Assembly: GCF_025567405.1 (NCBI RefSeq)
Contig: NZ_JAOQKJ010000005.1
Location: 1-64,000 of the forward strand
Length of the DNA stretch: 64,000 nucleotides
Direction: 5' to 3'
From: Suilimivivens aceti
Lineage (GTDB): Bacteria; Bacillota; Clostridia; Lachnospirales; Lachnospiraceae
Below, in pieces: positions 8,881 through 17,271 of the stretch. The first letter of the stretch is position 1. Every line of letters begins with the position of its first letter. Made by a program: the position numbers and the translations under genes. The notes beneath the pieces are model-generated. The model was not told the DNA's origin and searched no databases. It saw only the letters and a program-made list of their open reading frames with translations.

Positions 8881-9723
8881 TCAGATTTCCCTGACTGCAT
8901 GTCTGTTTACATGACAGCAGATATTCACTGCTACAGGCAGCCCTGCAATATGTGTGGGAAAAGTATTAATGTTCACGGCCAGTGCAGTGGTACTGCCCCC
9001 AAGTCCTCCCGGTCCGATCCCTGTTTTATTGATCTTTTCAAGAAGCTCTTCCTCCATTTCCTTTACATAAGGAATGAGAGAATGCTCATTCACCGGTCTT
9101 GTCAGTGCCTGCTTGGCCATCAGCGCACACTTCTCAAAGGTACCACCAATTCCCACGCCAACTACCATAGGCGGGCATGCATTGGGTCCAGCATCCTTTA
9201 CTGCTGTAAGTATGGCATTTTTCACACCTTCAATTCCATCTGCCGGTTTCAGCATAAAGATCCGGCTCATATTTTCACTCCCAAACCCCTTAGGAGCCAA
9301 TGTCAATCTGATCTTATCTCCGGATGTAATCGTATAATGGATAACCGCCGGTGTATTATCCTTTGTATTTTCCCTGATCAGTGGATCCTTTACCACAGAT
9401 TTACGCAGAAACCCTTCTGTATATCCTCTGCGCACACCCTCCTGTATGGCATCTTCCAGAAGACCACCTTCTATATGAACATCCTGTCCAACTTCTGCAA
9501 ATACCACTGCCATTCCGGTATCCTGACAGATCGGGATCATATCCTCTCCTGCAATCTGCAGATTTTCCTGAAGCTGCTGCAGAATCTGTTTTCCAAGAGG
9601 CGCTTTTTCAGACTCTCTTGCCCTGTCCAATGCTTCTGTCATATCTCCTGTCAGAAAATGGTTGGCTTCAATGCACATTTCCCTGATATTTTCTGTGATC
9701 TGTTTGGTCTTTACTGTTCTCAA
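8881..9723 (-). CDS. fumA: fumarate hydratase class I, alpha subunit
   Basis: This 280-residue protein is the iron-sulfur alpha subunit. The three cysteines that would bind the 4Fe-4S cluster are visible in PICQDTGMA, GPNACPPM and GGTFEKCAL. GPGGLGGSTTALAVNI near the C-terminus is also family-typical. The start is a TTG, preceded by GGAG at seven bases. Two-subunit fumarases are normal in anaerobic Firmicutes. Here the pair is followed directly by a sensor kinase and an importer, suggesting that uptake of a C4 acid, or of something metabolised to one, is part of the same programme. Confidence 0.9.
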   Translation of the reverse strand: MRTVKTKQITENIREMCIEANHFLTGDMTEALDRARESEKAPLGKQILQQLQENLQIAGEDMIPICQDTGMAVVFAEVGQDVHIEGGLLEDAIQEGVRRGYTEGFLRKSVVKDPLIRENTKDNTPAVIHYTITSGDKIRLTLAPKGFGSENMSRIFMLKPADGIEGVKNAILTAVKDAGPNACPPMVVGVGIGGTFEKCALMAKQALTRPVNEHSLIPYVKEMEEELLEKINKTGIGPGGLGGSTTALAVNINTFPTHIAGLPVAVNICCHVNRHAVREI

Positions 9724-9777
9724 TGGTCTGCTCCGCCTTTCTCTGTCTGTTCCTTCTTTCCAGATTTTCCAGACAGA

Positions 9778-10188
9778 TCATCCAAGAATCTGCTGCTTTA
9801 CTTCTTCCAGTTCTTCCTGGGACGGACTTCCAGGATTCCAGGAAAGGATATGTCCATCTCCTTCATATCTGGGAATCAGGTGGATATGGAAATGGAATAC
9901 ACTCTGTCCCGACACCTCACCATTATTCTGAACAATGTTAAAGCCATCTGCTTTCAGCTTTTCTGTCATAACAGCTGCCATCTTTTTAGCAACCTTCATG
10001 GCTTCCCCGGCAGTCTCTTCAGGTATCTCATAGAGATCTGCATAATGCTCCTTCGGGATCACAAGTGCATGTCCTCTGGTAGCCGGACCAAGATCAAGGA
10101 TCACGCGGAATTTTTCATCCTCATACAATGTTTTTGACGGGATTTCTCCAGCTGCAATTTTACAGAAAATACAATTATCATTCTTCAT
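9778..10188 (-). CDS. HIT family hydrolase (HinT-like)
   Basis: The 136-residue protein has the full histidine-triad motif HFHIHLIPRY (His-x-His-x-His) near residue 100. It also has the N-terminal pattern CIFCKIAAGEIPS with paired cysteines that often bind zinc in this branch. HIT proteins hydrolyse nucleoside phosphoramidates or related nucleotides. It is upstream of and in line with the fumarase genes and may be the first gene of that transcript, but a functional link is unlikely. Confidence 0.93.
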   Translation of the reverse strand: MKNDNCIFCKIAAGEIPSKTLYEDEKFRVILDLGPATRGHALVIPKEHYADLYEIPEETAGEAMKVAKKMAAVMTEKLKADGFNIVQNNGEVSGQSVFHFHIHLIPRYEGDGHILSWNPGSPSQEELEEVKQQILG

Positions 10189-10253
10189 ATTTCTTTCCTT
10201 CCCTCCTGTATTTCACAGGAACCTGTTATCATTATCTGTTGTTACCATATGCT

Positions 10254-11261
10254 TTACAATTTCTGATCCATAAACTGAAAGATCTGATCCAGTGTACGTA
10301 ATACTTTAAAATCACCTTTCATTTTCATGAGCCCCCCCATAAAGGCTCTCTGAAATGTCATCCTGCCATGGATAATATCATCTACTGCACTGCGTCCGAT
10401 CTGAATCTCCACATCTGCACTGTTCACATTCCCGTAATATACCCGGATCTCTGTTCCGTTTACTTCAATGATCAGTGGCTTCTTTTTCTCTTCAAGCTGG
10501 AGCTTATAAACAGCCTTAAAACCTGCCTGTGGCACAAAATGGCTCTGCAGCTCCTTGCAGTACTCATCCTCTGTATTTTCCTGCTCCTCTGTTCCCATCA
10601 GATCCCGGAACAGGCTGGTAAGCTCCTGAATATCCTCCTTTTTCCGCTTTACATAGCTGTCATCTGCTGCATACTGGGAAAGCTGTTCTGTTTCCTGCGG
10701 TGTCAGATCTGTATTTCTGGTGCTGGAAACAAGCTGCTTCACAGCCTGGTTACTGGCCGGGAAGCTAGCCATCTTCTGATTTACTGTCCGATAAATATTC
10801 TCTGTTTTCTTTTCAATGATACTATTATACTCCTCGTTACCTTCCAGATCTGCAATATCGGCAATATAGCCGCAGAGACCACTGCATGGCTTACCGCCCA
10901 GGATTTCCCAGGCATTTTCAAGATTCAGCTTGCCCTCCCGCTCTCCATAGGTCGTAGACATGACCACTGGACACATATAAATGCTGGCAATCTTTTCCTT
11001 ATCTCCATACAGCCAGCAGGCATCCAGAAACTGCTGCATATAACCGCCAATACCAAACCATTCTATGGTCGTAGCCAGAATGATACCGTCTACTTCCTTT
11101 AGGGTCTTAGGCAGCGTAGTGATCGTGTTCTTCAGTTCATACAGGTGGTACCTCTCTACTGTTACATGCAGTTCCTCCAGAACCTCCTGCATTTTATTGA
11201 TCACATATAATGTGGGATCATCGATCAGTCCGCGGCCACCATAATAAATTGCTATTTTCAT
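10254..11261 (-). CDS. flavodoxin-fold NAD(P)H-dependent reductase with SCP2-like tail
   Basis: The N-terminal 180 residues look like a flavodoxin-like FMN reductase, with MKIAIYYGGRG at the start and ILATTIEWFGIGGYMQQFLD in the position of the flavin-binding loop. After a charged linker (about 190-235), the C-terminal 100 residues resemble an SCP2 sterol-carrier domain, ending in the phrase GRMTFQRAFMGGLMKMKGD. This two-domain arrangement occurs in Clostridia, but I know of no defined substrate. The gene has its own promoter at 11306-11333. Confidence 0.7.
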   Translation of the reverse strand: MKIAIYYGGRGLIDDPTLYVINKMQEVLEELHVTVERYHLYELKNTITTLPKTLKEVDGIILATTIEWFGIGGYMQQFLDACWLYGDKEKIASIYMCPVVMSTTYGEREGKLNLENAWEILGGKPCSGLCGYIADIADLEGNEEYNSIIEKKTENIYRTVNQKMASFPASNQAVKQLVSSTRNTDLTPQETEQLSQYAADDSYVKRKKEDIQELTSLFRDLMGTEEQENTEDEYCKELQSHFVPQAGFKAVYKLQLEEKKKPLIIEVNGTEIRVYYGNVNSADVEIQIGRSAVDDIIHGRMTFQRAFMGGLMKMKGDFKVLRTLDQIFQFMDQKL

Positions 11262-11305
11262 TCTGATTATCCAACCCTTTCGGTTAATGTCTGCCCTGTT
11301 TTTTA

Positions 11306-11333
11306 ATTATACCATGGACGCCGGATTATGCAA
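11306..11333 (-). promoter_or_regulatory. promoter of the flavodoxin-fold gene
   Basis: On the minus strand TTGCAT (11333-11328), a 16-base spacer and TATAAT (11311-11306) lie 45 bases before the start codon and just after the FHA gene. Confidence 0.65.
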
Positions 11334-11338
11334 TCTTC

Positions 11339-11875
11339 TTAACGATATACAAATTTCAGCTTTCCAAGACGAATCTCGTCACCGGGTTCCAGGATCTCAG
11401 AAGTATTAGGCGTCAGACGCAGTCCATTCTTGAAAGTCCCATTAGTAGAATTCAGATCTGTCATGCAGATTCTTGTTCCTTCTCTGGTGAACCGGGCATG
11501 TACCCGGCTGATGCTCTGATTATCGATCACCATATCCACGCTCCCTGCCAGCTTTCCCACTGTGATCGGCAGCCGGTTCAGGTCAATATGGAATTTATTA
11601 TCCTTCCCTACTCCGTACAGCTTGTTTTCGCTGTTTGCTGTCCATGGAATATAGACGGTATCCCCATATTCCTTCCGCTGACCTTGTACTCTTTCAGAAC
11701 AGGCCTCTTCATAGATTCCATGTGAAAACATTTCCTCTTCCGTTTCCCTGAATGACAGATTTTCCGTTTCTCTCTTTTGCTTTCTGCCAGAAAGCTTCCT
11801 GACTATAACTGCCCCCAATGAAAGAATCACCAGCAGCCCTGCCAGAAAAAATCCTGCGTAACTGAAGACAAGCAA
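11339..11875 (-). CDS. FHA-domain protein, downstream half of a split DUF6382-FHA gene
   Basis: The frame begins with a hydrophobic segment (about residues 4-27), then a charged linker, then a complete FHA phosphothreonine-binding domain (residues 85-178) with LPITVGK, SISRVHARF and LNSTNGTF. The only start candidate is a TTG at 11875 with a poor ribosome site. Ten sense codons upstream in the same frame sits the TAA stop of the preceding gene. I recall related proteins with DUF6382, membrane segments and FHA in one chain, so this is probably the lower half of one gene cut by a nonsense codon. It would act at the membrane beside the Tad pilus, perhaps binding a phosphorylated partner. Confidence 0.75.
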   Translation of the reverse strand: MLVFSYAGFFLAGLLVILSLGAVIVRKLSGRKQKRETENLSFRETEEEMFSHGIYEEACSERVQGQRKEYGDTVYIPWTANSENKLYGVGKDNKFHIDLNRLPITVGKLAGSVDMVIDNQSISRVHARFTREGTRICMTDLNSTNGTFKNGLRLTPNTSEILEPGDEIRLGKLKFVYR

Positions 11876-11905
11876 TTTTTCCGAAAGCTCATATGTATAT
11901 GTCAG

Positions 11906-12628
11906 TTAACCAAGTACCACACTCAGAAAAACCGCACAGACCAGATAGACTTTTGCTGCCTGTGTACTGATCAACCTTTGAATTGCCGGATTCTCTGCCG
12001 GTTCCTGCTCTTCATAGCAGGGATATGGTTCTTCCATTTGCATCTCATGTATTTCTTTTTCCGGTTCTGGAACGTTCTCTGGCTGTTCTTCTTCACCAAA
12101 CCACTCCACGATTTCATCCAGTACAAACTGTTCCTTTTCTGCCAGATCCAGCATATGATATACCGCCTGCAGGGCAGCATTATCTTCTCCGTCCACATGA
12201 TCTGCCAGAAATTCCAAAAGAGTGATCAGTGTCTGTGCCCCTCTGATCTCCGAAAAAGGATCATAGACAAAATAAAATTCATCTTTTTCCAACTCTGTAA
12301 AGATCATATCCGGTTCTATCAGCAGTCCATCCTCCGGCAGCAGAAAAGAAGCTGTCTCCTCCATCACCATTTTCAAGCTGATGAATAAGCCCTTCAGTTC
12401 TTTCATAGTAAGGTGCTTTCCTTCAAACAGACCTTTCACACTCTGTTTTGATGTGATTTCATAATAAAGCAGCGTTTCCCCGTTAATATACCGGATCTGA
12501 CAGGGCAGCAGCCCTCTGATCCGGTTTTCCGTGATCATTTTTCTCTGATAGTCATCTCCTGTCATTTCATCCTCACGGATGATCAGATAATTATGACGAT
12601 AATCCTTATAATAACTGATCTCTCTCAT
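11906..12628 (-). CDS. DUF6382-like protein, upstream half of the split gene
   Basis: The 240-residue product begins MREISYYKDYRHNYLII. It has an N-terminal alpha/beta domain of about 165 residues that I assign to DUF6382 from memory, an acidic linker rich in Glu and Pro, and a hydrophobic tail KVYLVCAVFLSVVLG before the TAA stop. Its start overlaps the stop of the TadE-like gene. In the same frame the FHA half follows directly. As encoded it would be tail-anchored in the membrane without its FHA domain. A role in regulating or energising the pilus is inferred only from position. Confidence 0.65.
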   Translation of the reverse strand: MREISYYKDYRHNYLIIREDEMTGDDYQRKMITENRIRGLLPCQIRYINGETLLYYEITSKQSVKGLFEGKHLTMKELKGLFISLKMVMEETASFLLPEDGLLIEPDMIFTELEKDEFYFVYDPFSEIRGAQTLITLLEFLADHVDGEDNAALQAVYHMLDLAEKEQFVLDEIVEWFGEEEQPENVPEPEKEIHEMQMEEPYPCYEEQEPAENPAIQRLISTQAAKVYLVCAVFLSVVLG

Positions 12629-13056
12629 TTACTCTGTCTCACCTTTCGTATTTCTTCCCTGATATTCAATCGTTCCAGCCGTTTGCTTACTGTCAGTGCA
12701 CCATCATAACCACTGGTACCAATTTCAACATCCCCATATATTCCATCTGTATGGAGCTCACTTTCCTGCTGATCATAAAACGGATAATACTGCAGCCTGT
12801 CTGCCAGCGTTTCCCTCAGATAATCCGTATCTGTGCCTTTTTCTGCCATATCTCCATAAATCACTTCCCCGTAAAAGGAGCCATGGTCCGTAAACCTGCT
12901 GCCACGCAGTGCCAGAATATAAAGATCCTGGGAGATGACACATCTGTTATAAAGAAAAAAGGCCAGAAGAATTACCAGCAGATAGAGAAACAGTACTATC
13001 GGCATTACAAAGGATGCTTCCACCGTCAGATATCCATTTACCTTTTTATTCCACAA
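12625..13056 (-). CDS. TadE-like pilus minor subunit
   Basis: The 143-residue protein opens with a short basic head, the motif GYLTVEASFVMP and one membrane helix, which is the prepilin-like N-terminus of TadE proteins (glutamate in place 5 after the likely processing site). The remainder is small and extracytoplasmic. The start is a TTG overlapping the end of the peptidase gene by 11 bases, with GGAGG nine bases upstream. It would be processed by the neighbouring TadV-like peptidase and act as a pilus-associated pseudopilin. Confidence 0.8.
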   Translation of the reverse strand: MWNKKVNGYLTVEASFVMPIVLFLYLLVILLAFFLYNRCVISQDLYILALRGSRFTDHGSFYGEVIYGDMAEKGTDTDYLRETLADRLQYYPFYDQQESELHTDGIYGDVEIGTSGYDGALTVSKRLERLNIREEIRKVRQSK

Positions 13057-13498
13057 GCAGTACCACCTCCAGCGCTCCCAGTAAAAAGGGCAGAAACGGA
13101 ACCGGTTCTTCCTTTTTCAGGCATATTTTTCCTGTAGTAAAAAGACCGGACAGCATAAAGGCCGTCCCACATACGGCTGCACATTTCCCTGCCCCCAGAA
13201 AACAGCCAAGGATAAGAACTGCCAGGCCATCCCCATATCCCACCTGTTCACTGGTAAGATATGCCAGCAAAAGCAGGAATAATCCCGGCAGCATCCGGTA
13301 AGGCAATTTTCCATCATCTAAGCCTCCAGTCAACGTAAGATATAGCATTCCAAGCAGAAGACTGCCTAAAAGCTCTGTCAGAGACAGCCTCCTGTCCCGG
13401 ATATCTTCTGCTGAAAACCAGGCAAGAAACAGCAGTGCCAAACATTCTCCTGCATAATCGTTTATCATAAATCTGTTCATTCCCCATCTCACCCACAC
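13046..13498 (-). CDS. TadV/CpaA-like prepilin peptidase
   Basis: The 150-residue protein is an A24-type aspartic prepilin peptidase with about five membrane segments. One catalytic aspartate would be in the AEDIRDRR region (about residue 33) and the second in the GxGD motif, GYGDGL (about residue 88). It lacks the N-methylase domain, as expected for the Tad class. The start is uncertain: a GTG at 13498 overlaps the previous gene, and an ATG at 13480 is also possible. It should cleave the Flp and TadE-like precursors. Confidence 0.82.
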   Translation of the reverse strand: MWVRWGMNRFMINDYAGECLALLFLAWFSAEDIRDRRLSLTELLGSLLLGMLYLTLTGGLDDGKLPYRMLPGLFLLLLAYLTSEQVGYGDGLAVLILGCFLGAGKCAAVCGTAFMLSGLFTTGKICLKKEEPVPFLPFLLGALEVVLLVE

Positions 13499-14337
13499 TT
13501 ACTGCAGGCACTCCTGCTGCCAGCCTCTGACTGCGGCACCATGTATACAGTTCTCTGCAATGCGCTGCAGTCGGACTCCCCATGATAGCGGTTTCCCCAT
13601 GCTGTCAGATAAACAAGCCCGCCTTTTACCGGTTTACATCGTTCGCATGCTGTATACTTTTCTCCGGAGCCATTCCGCATATTTTCTGTTTCCTCTGCAG
13701 AAACTGCCTGAACCTTCACCCGCAGATAGGTACACTGATCTGACAGATGGTATCTGGTTCCATTTTCTGTGATATACACATAGATTTCTGTTCCACCTTC
13801 TGGTTTTCCACAATTCCCGGGAACATATCCGGTAAAACCGTGCCCGAAGATCCCATCTTCTATCTTCAGAGTCCCTATCGGGAGGAAGTAAATAAACGGC
13901 TTTATGTCGTAATCTATTTTTACAGATATATTTTCATAAGCATCTGCTTCTGCCTGAACTTTCATTCCCATCTCTCCACCCTTTACGCAAAGATAAGGAA
14001 ACGGTTCCTGATCCAGTGTCTCTCTGACCATTTTGCACAAATCTCCTTCCTGTTCACCTGAGCCACCATATTTTTCATAAGCAAGAAAGCACGATTTGCT
14101 GATGGCACGGTGCATGGAACTAAAAGCATTATTTTGAAAACGAACCACTTCCATGCCATACAGCAGTGTGCTCATGAAAAACAGAAACAATGGAAGAACC
14201 AGACATCCCTCCAGTGCCATTCCCCCTTTCAGGAAAAAAGAGGAAGAGAGAGATGCTCTCCTTTTTTCAGATATGATGAGAGAAGGGATCTTTGAATTTA
14301 GTTTGCATAGTTGTATTCTTTTAAATCTGGAGAGCAC
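13489..14337 (-). CDS. TadE-like protein with two C-terminal Cys-His modules
   Basis: After a basic head of about 35 residues comes GGMALEGCLVLPLFLFF, a TadE-type signal and membrane helix with the key glutamate. A pilin-like extracytoplasmic domain follows. The last 95 residues hold two copies of a module of the form YxTxxGxRYHxxxxCxxLxxxV...ACxxC, with His and three Cys in each. That pattern resembles small zinc-binding modules. I place the start at GTG 14337, nine bases after AGGAGG, rather than the TTG at 14358. It overlaps the peptidase gene by 10 bases. It would be a minor pilin, perhaps metal-binding. Confidence 0.75.
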   Translation of the reverse strand: MLSRFKRIQLCKLNSKIPSLIISEKRRASLSSSFFLKGGMALEGCLVLPLFLFFMSTLLYGMEVVRFQNNAFSSMHRAISKSCFLAYEKYGGSGEQEGDLCKMVRETLDQEPFPYLCVKGGEMGMKVQAEADAYENISVKIDYDIKPFIYFLPIGTLKIEDGIFGHGFTGYVPGNCGKPEGGTEIYVYITENGTRYHLSDQCTYLRVKVQAVSAEETENMRNGSGEKYTACERCKPVKGGLVYLTAWGNRYHGESDCSALQRTVYMVPQSEAGSRSACSKCG

Positions 14338-14354
14338 CTTTCTCTTCCTCCTTT

Positions 14355-15743
14355 TCAATAGTATCCATAGGTTCTGTCGATCAGATAGTTTCCCCGAACG
14401 GATCCTGCTGCCTGGATCTGTGCCCGGAACCGTTCCACACAGCAGTCCATGGCAAATCCGGTATTTCCTGTCAGCATCCGGATATCCATTTCCATGATAT
14501 CTATCGCCCTATAGTTTCGTTCCTTCTCCGGCAGTGCTGAAATCATACCTGCTAGGTACTGCTCATAGCTGATCCCGGAAGATATGTTCTGGCCTCCCTG
14601 TATTCCCGCTTCTGCAATCATAGCCGGGCGGATCACCCAGCGTTCTTTCCTCAGACTCACTCTCCCACCTTCCAGTAACACTTTTACCTCTGACAATGCT
14701 TCCAGATAAGCACAGGCATACAGAATACTTTCTGTCACAGGCTTCAAAAACGCAGGGTTCAGGGACACTGCCTGTAGGCCTTCTGCAAGTCCTGCCGCCT
14801 CTGATACCAGATCACCGTCAGAAAATACAGCCTCTGCATTCACCGCAAAGCGGATCCCTGTCAGCTTCTCCACCACTGCCTGCAGATTTTCATAATCAGA
14901 CCCCTTTCCCTCTGCTATATACTCAAGCTGATACTTTAGAAGTCCATCCTCCCTGCCACTGCGGTAATTTCCCATCATTTCAAACAGATAAGCTATAAAC
15001 TGACCGGTATCTGCCTCTTTTTGCCCTTGCAGGTCACTCCTGTCACCGCTATCTCGTCCTGACAGATAATCTTCTTTTCGGATCTTTCCCACCGGAATGC
15101 GATCTATAGGTGCCCCAACCAGAAACAGTACATCACTTCCTGTAAATCCATATGCCCTGTCTGCCGGATTTGACAGAGGCACTTCTTCCCACTCTCCCTT
15201 ATCATTCTGGATCAAAGGCAGCTCTATACCGGCTATCTCTTCCATTAAGGCACACCACGCTCCCATGGCATCCTCCTGCCCTGTGCCTAAGATACTGTCA
15301 CCACTTGATAGTATCTCTGTCTCCTCTCTGTGGATTCCACAGTCTTCTATAAACTGCACTGCCTGATTTTTCATAGACCCTCCATGTCCGTCTGCAGCTG
15401 TCTGCACATCATTGACCACTACATTTTTCAATGCAAGATTACCCCACAGGTCACTATTCTGAAACAATGCAATATTTTCCGAAAGATAATACTGCAGCCG
15501 CCGTTCCATATTCTGAAGGGAAGGCTTCGCCTCCTGATAAGAAAGATCTACATAGAAAAGCCCATATCTGTCATGTAATGTCTTCTCAAATTCTGCCAGC
15601 GTAGAATTCATACTGATATCTGCTATGCACTCCATTCTGAGCCGTTGTCCGTTTCTGATGGCAAGCGCCGTCAGTGTCAGAATTACACCGGAAAGAATCG
15701 ACAGGGAAAGAGACAGAAATACTGTCAGATATCCCTTCATCAT
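14355..15743 (-). CDS. TadG-like (DUF5702) pilus locus protein
   Basis: The 462-residue protein has a single N-terminal membrane helix (GYLTVFLSLSLSILSGVILTL) like that of TadG-type pseudopilins. A long extracytoplasmic region follows, with phrases such as CIADISMNSTLAEF and LHDRYGLFYVD that I associate with the DUF5702 family of Clostridial Tad loci. No von Willebrand motif is evident. The start overlaps the stop of the pilin gene by four bases (ATGATGA), so translation is coupled. It probably anchors or caps the pilus. Confidence 0.78.
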   Translation of the reverse strand: MMKGYLTVFLSLSLSILSGVILTLTALAIRNGQRLRMECIADISMNSTLAEFEKTLHDRYGLFYVDLSYQEAKPSLQNMERRLQYYLSENIALFQNSDLWGNLALKNVVVNDVQTAADGHGGSMKNQAVQFIEDCGIHREETEILSSGDSILGTGQEDAMGAWCALMEEIAGIELPLIQNDKGEWEEVPLSNPADRAYGFTGSDVLFLVGAPIDRIPVGKIRKEDYLSGRDSGDRSDLQGQKEADTGQFIAYLFEMMGNYRSGREDGLLKYQLEYIAEGKGSDYENLQAVVEKLTGIRFAVNAEAVFSDGDLVSEAAGLAEGLQAVSLNPAFLKPVTESILYACAYLEALSEVKVLLEGGRVSLRKERWVIRPAMIAEAGIQGGQNISSGISYEQYLAGMISALPEKERNYRAIDIMEMDIRMLTGNTGFAMDCCVERFRAQIQAAGSVRGNYLIDRTYGYY

Positions 15744-15943
15744 GCCAGGATTGCAGAGCTGTCTGCCGCAATCTTTTGAAAAATACTTTCTGTCAGTTCC
15801 ATGATCTGGGTTTTAAAGATCAGTACCAGACCGATCAGCACCACGATGATCAGGATCATTTCCACCGTTCCCATTCCCCTGTTGTCAAAGCTGCTGCCTG
15901 ACACTTTTTTCTCATTTACCTCTGTCATTATTTTGTTTTCCAT
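15740..15943 (-). CDS. flp: Flp1-type IVb major pilin
   Basis: This 67-residue prepilin has a charged leader, a likely cleavage point at RGMG before TVEMILIIVVLIGLVLIF, and a short C-terminal tail. The glutamate at the fifth position after the glycine is the hallmark of prepilin peptidase substrates. The size is typical of Flp pilins. It has the best ribosome site of the operon (GGGAGG, nine bases before ATG), as expected for the most abundant product. It lies 29 bases after the TadC gene. Confidence 0.85.
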   Translation of the reverse strand: MENKIMTEVNEKKVSGSSFDNRGMGTVEMILIIVVLIGLVLIFKTQIMELTESIFQKIAADSSAILA

Positions 15944-15972
15944 ATATAGTTTCCTCCCATCAAATTCATATA

Positions 15973-17271
15973 TTATCCCTTTTTGAAGCTCCCCATCGCC
16001 GGCAGCAGGATCAGGAACATGACCACCAGAAGCATGATAAGCATAGGAAATAAAAGCTTCGTCCCCGCTTCCTCCCCGTATTTTCTTGCCCGGTATCTCT
16101 GCTCCAAAAGCACTGTCTCTGCTTCTTCTGCAAGAAGTGACAGCAGCTTCTCATTTCCCTGCCTCAGATTTGCTGCCAGAATAAAGGAAAGTCTGCTGCA
16201 CTCTCTTTCCCTGCATCTTCTTCCAAAGCTCCTGTAAACCTCTGTTTCTGCTTTTCCATTCTGAAAAGCGAAGCCAGCCAGTACAACCTCCTCATAAAGA
16301 TATTGTCTTTTTCCTCCTTCCCTGCGCTTTCTCTCATACTCTCTCCCGATCCGGATAAAGGCAGCTCTTGGTGTCATGCCTGCCCCGATCAAAAGCTGCA
16401 GCTTTGATACAAACTGCGGATATGCTCTTCTGATCTCCTTTTCTCTTTTTCTTTCCTTTTCGTAAAGCTGCCTGTCCAGTGAAAACGAAAGCAGAATCAT
16501 CCCCATGACCAGAAATGGGATCACAATGAATATTGTTTTGTCTAATTCTTCCTGCCAACAGATGGGCTGGCCATCCATTTCTTCCGGAAGCCATATTTCC
16601 TTCTCTTCAGGGTTTTCTCTGTCAGTTTTTAAGAGCAGCTCCTGCAATTCCTTCCGGTAAGCCTCCTCTTCAGTCATTCTCTCTGGATATACCCACAGCG
16701 GTATTTCTTCTGTAAAGGAGCTTTCCTCATAGGAAAGACTGGCATAGAGGCTGACAGACAGTCCATCCTCCGGGATCTCCTCTGCGGTAATTTCACCCCG
16801 GCTGTTTATAATCTGAGCATTACTGCTTTTCCATGAAATCTGAAAGGGCAGCCCATCCAGATACCCCGGAAGCAGCAGCCTGTGAGTAACCCGCTTAAGA
16901 CTTCCGTTTCCATTCAGGATCTCTGATGTCAGCCTTTGCACTGCTTCTGTTTTCAGCGCTTCCAGCTCTTCCTGCGTCAGCCTTCTCTCCGTAACAGTAA
17001 GGACCATCCGTTCTTTTCCATATATACCGTTCCCCTGCAGGATAACCTCATAGGATCCTTCATTCCATTCCTTCCGCTGCAATGTTCCCTCTTCTGACAG
17101 ATTCCTTTTTTCTTCTCTGCTGATACAAAGAAGAAGAATGACTACTATACAAGCTGCTCCCATAAGGATCAACAGCCGCCATTTTCTGCGATAAAATGAC
17201 TCATATTTCTGTTCTGCCTTTTCCCGCGGAAACAGCTGCGAAAAAAGGAACATTCTCTGTTTATCTATCAC
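15973..17271 (-). CDS. tadC: TadC-like inner-membrane pilus protein with extracytoplasmic insert
   Basis: The 432-residue protein has a membrane helix at about 31-49, then some 190 residues outside, then a helix at about 248-268. A cytoplasmic type II secretion F domain (AYPQFVSKLQLLIGAGM, FAFQNGKAETEVYRSF) follows, with a final helix. Ordinary TadC proteins are near 300 residues and lack the insert. The insert includes ISWKSSNAQIINSRGEITA, which resembles an atrophied bacterial Ig-like domain. The start is GTG directly after the TadB stop, with GGAGG upstream. Confidence 0.8.
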   Translation of the reverse strand: MIDKQRMFLFSQLFPREKAEQKYESFYRRKWRLLILMGAACIVVILLLCISREEKRNLSEEGTLQRKEWNEGSYEVILQGNGIYGKERMVLTVTERRLTQEELEALKTEAVQRLTSEILNGNGSLKRVTHRLLLPGYLDGLPFQISWKSSNAQIINSRGEITAEEIPEDGLSVSLYASLSYEESSFTEEIPLWVYPERMTEEEAYRKELQELLLKTDRENPEEKEIWLPEEMDGQPICWQEELDKTIFIVIPFLVMGMILLSFSLDRQLYEKERKREKEIRRAYPQFVSKLQLLIGAGMTPRAAFIRIGREYERKRREGGKRQYLYEEVVLAGFAFQNGKAETEVYRSFGRRCRERECSRLSFILAANLRQGNEKLLSLLAEEAETVLLEQRYRARKYGEEAGTKLLFPMLIMLLVVMFLILLPAMGSFKKG

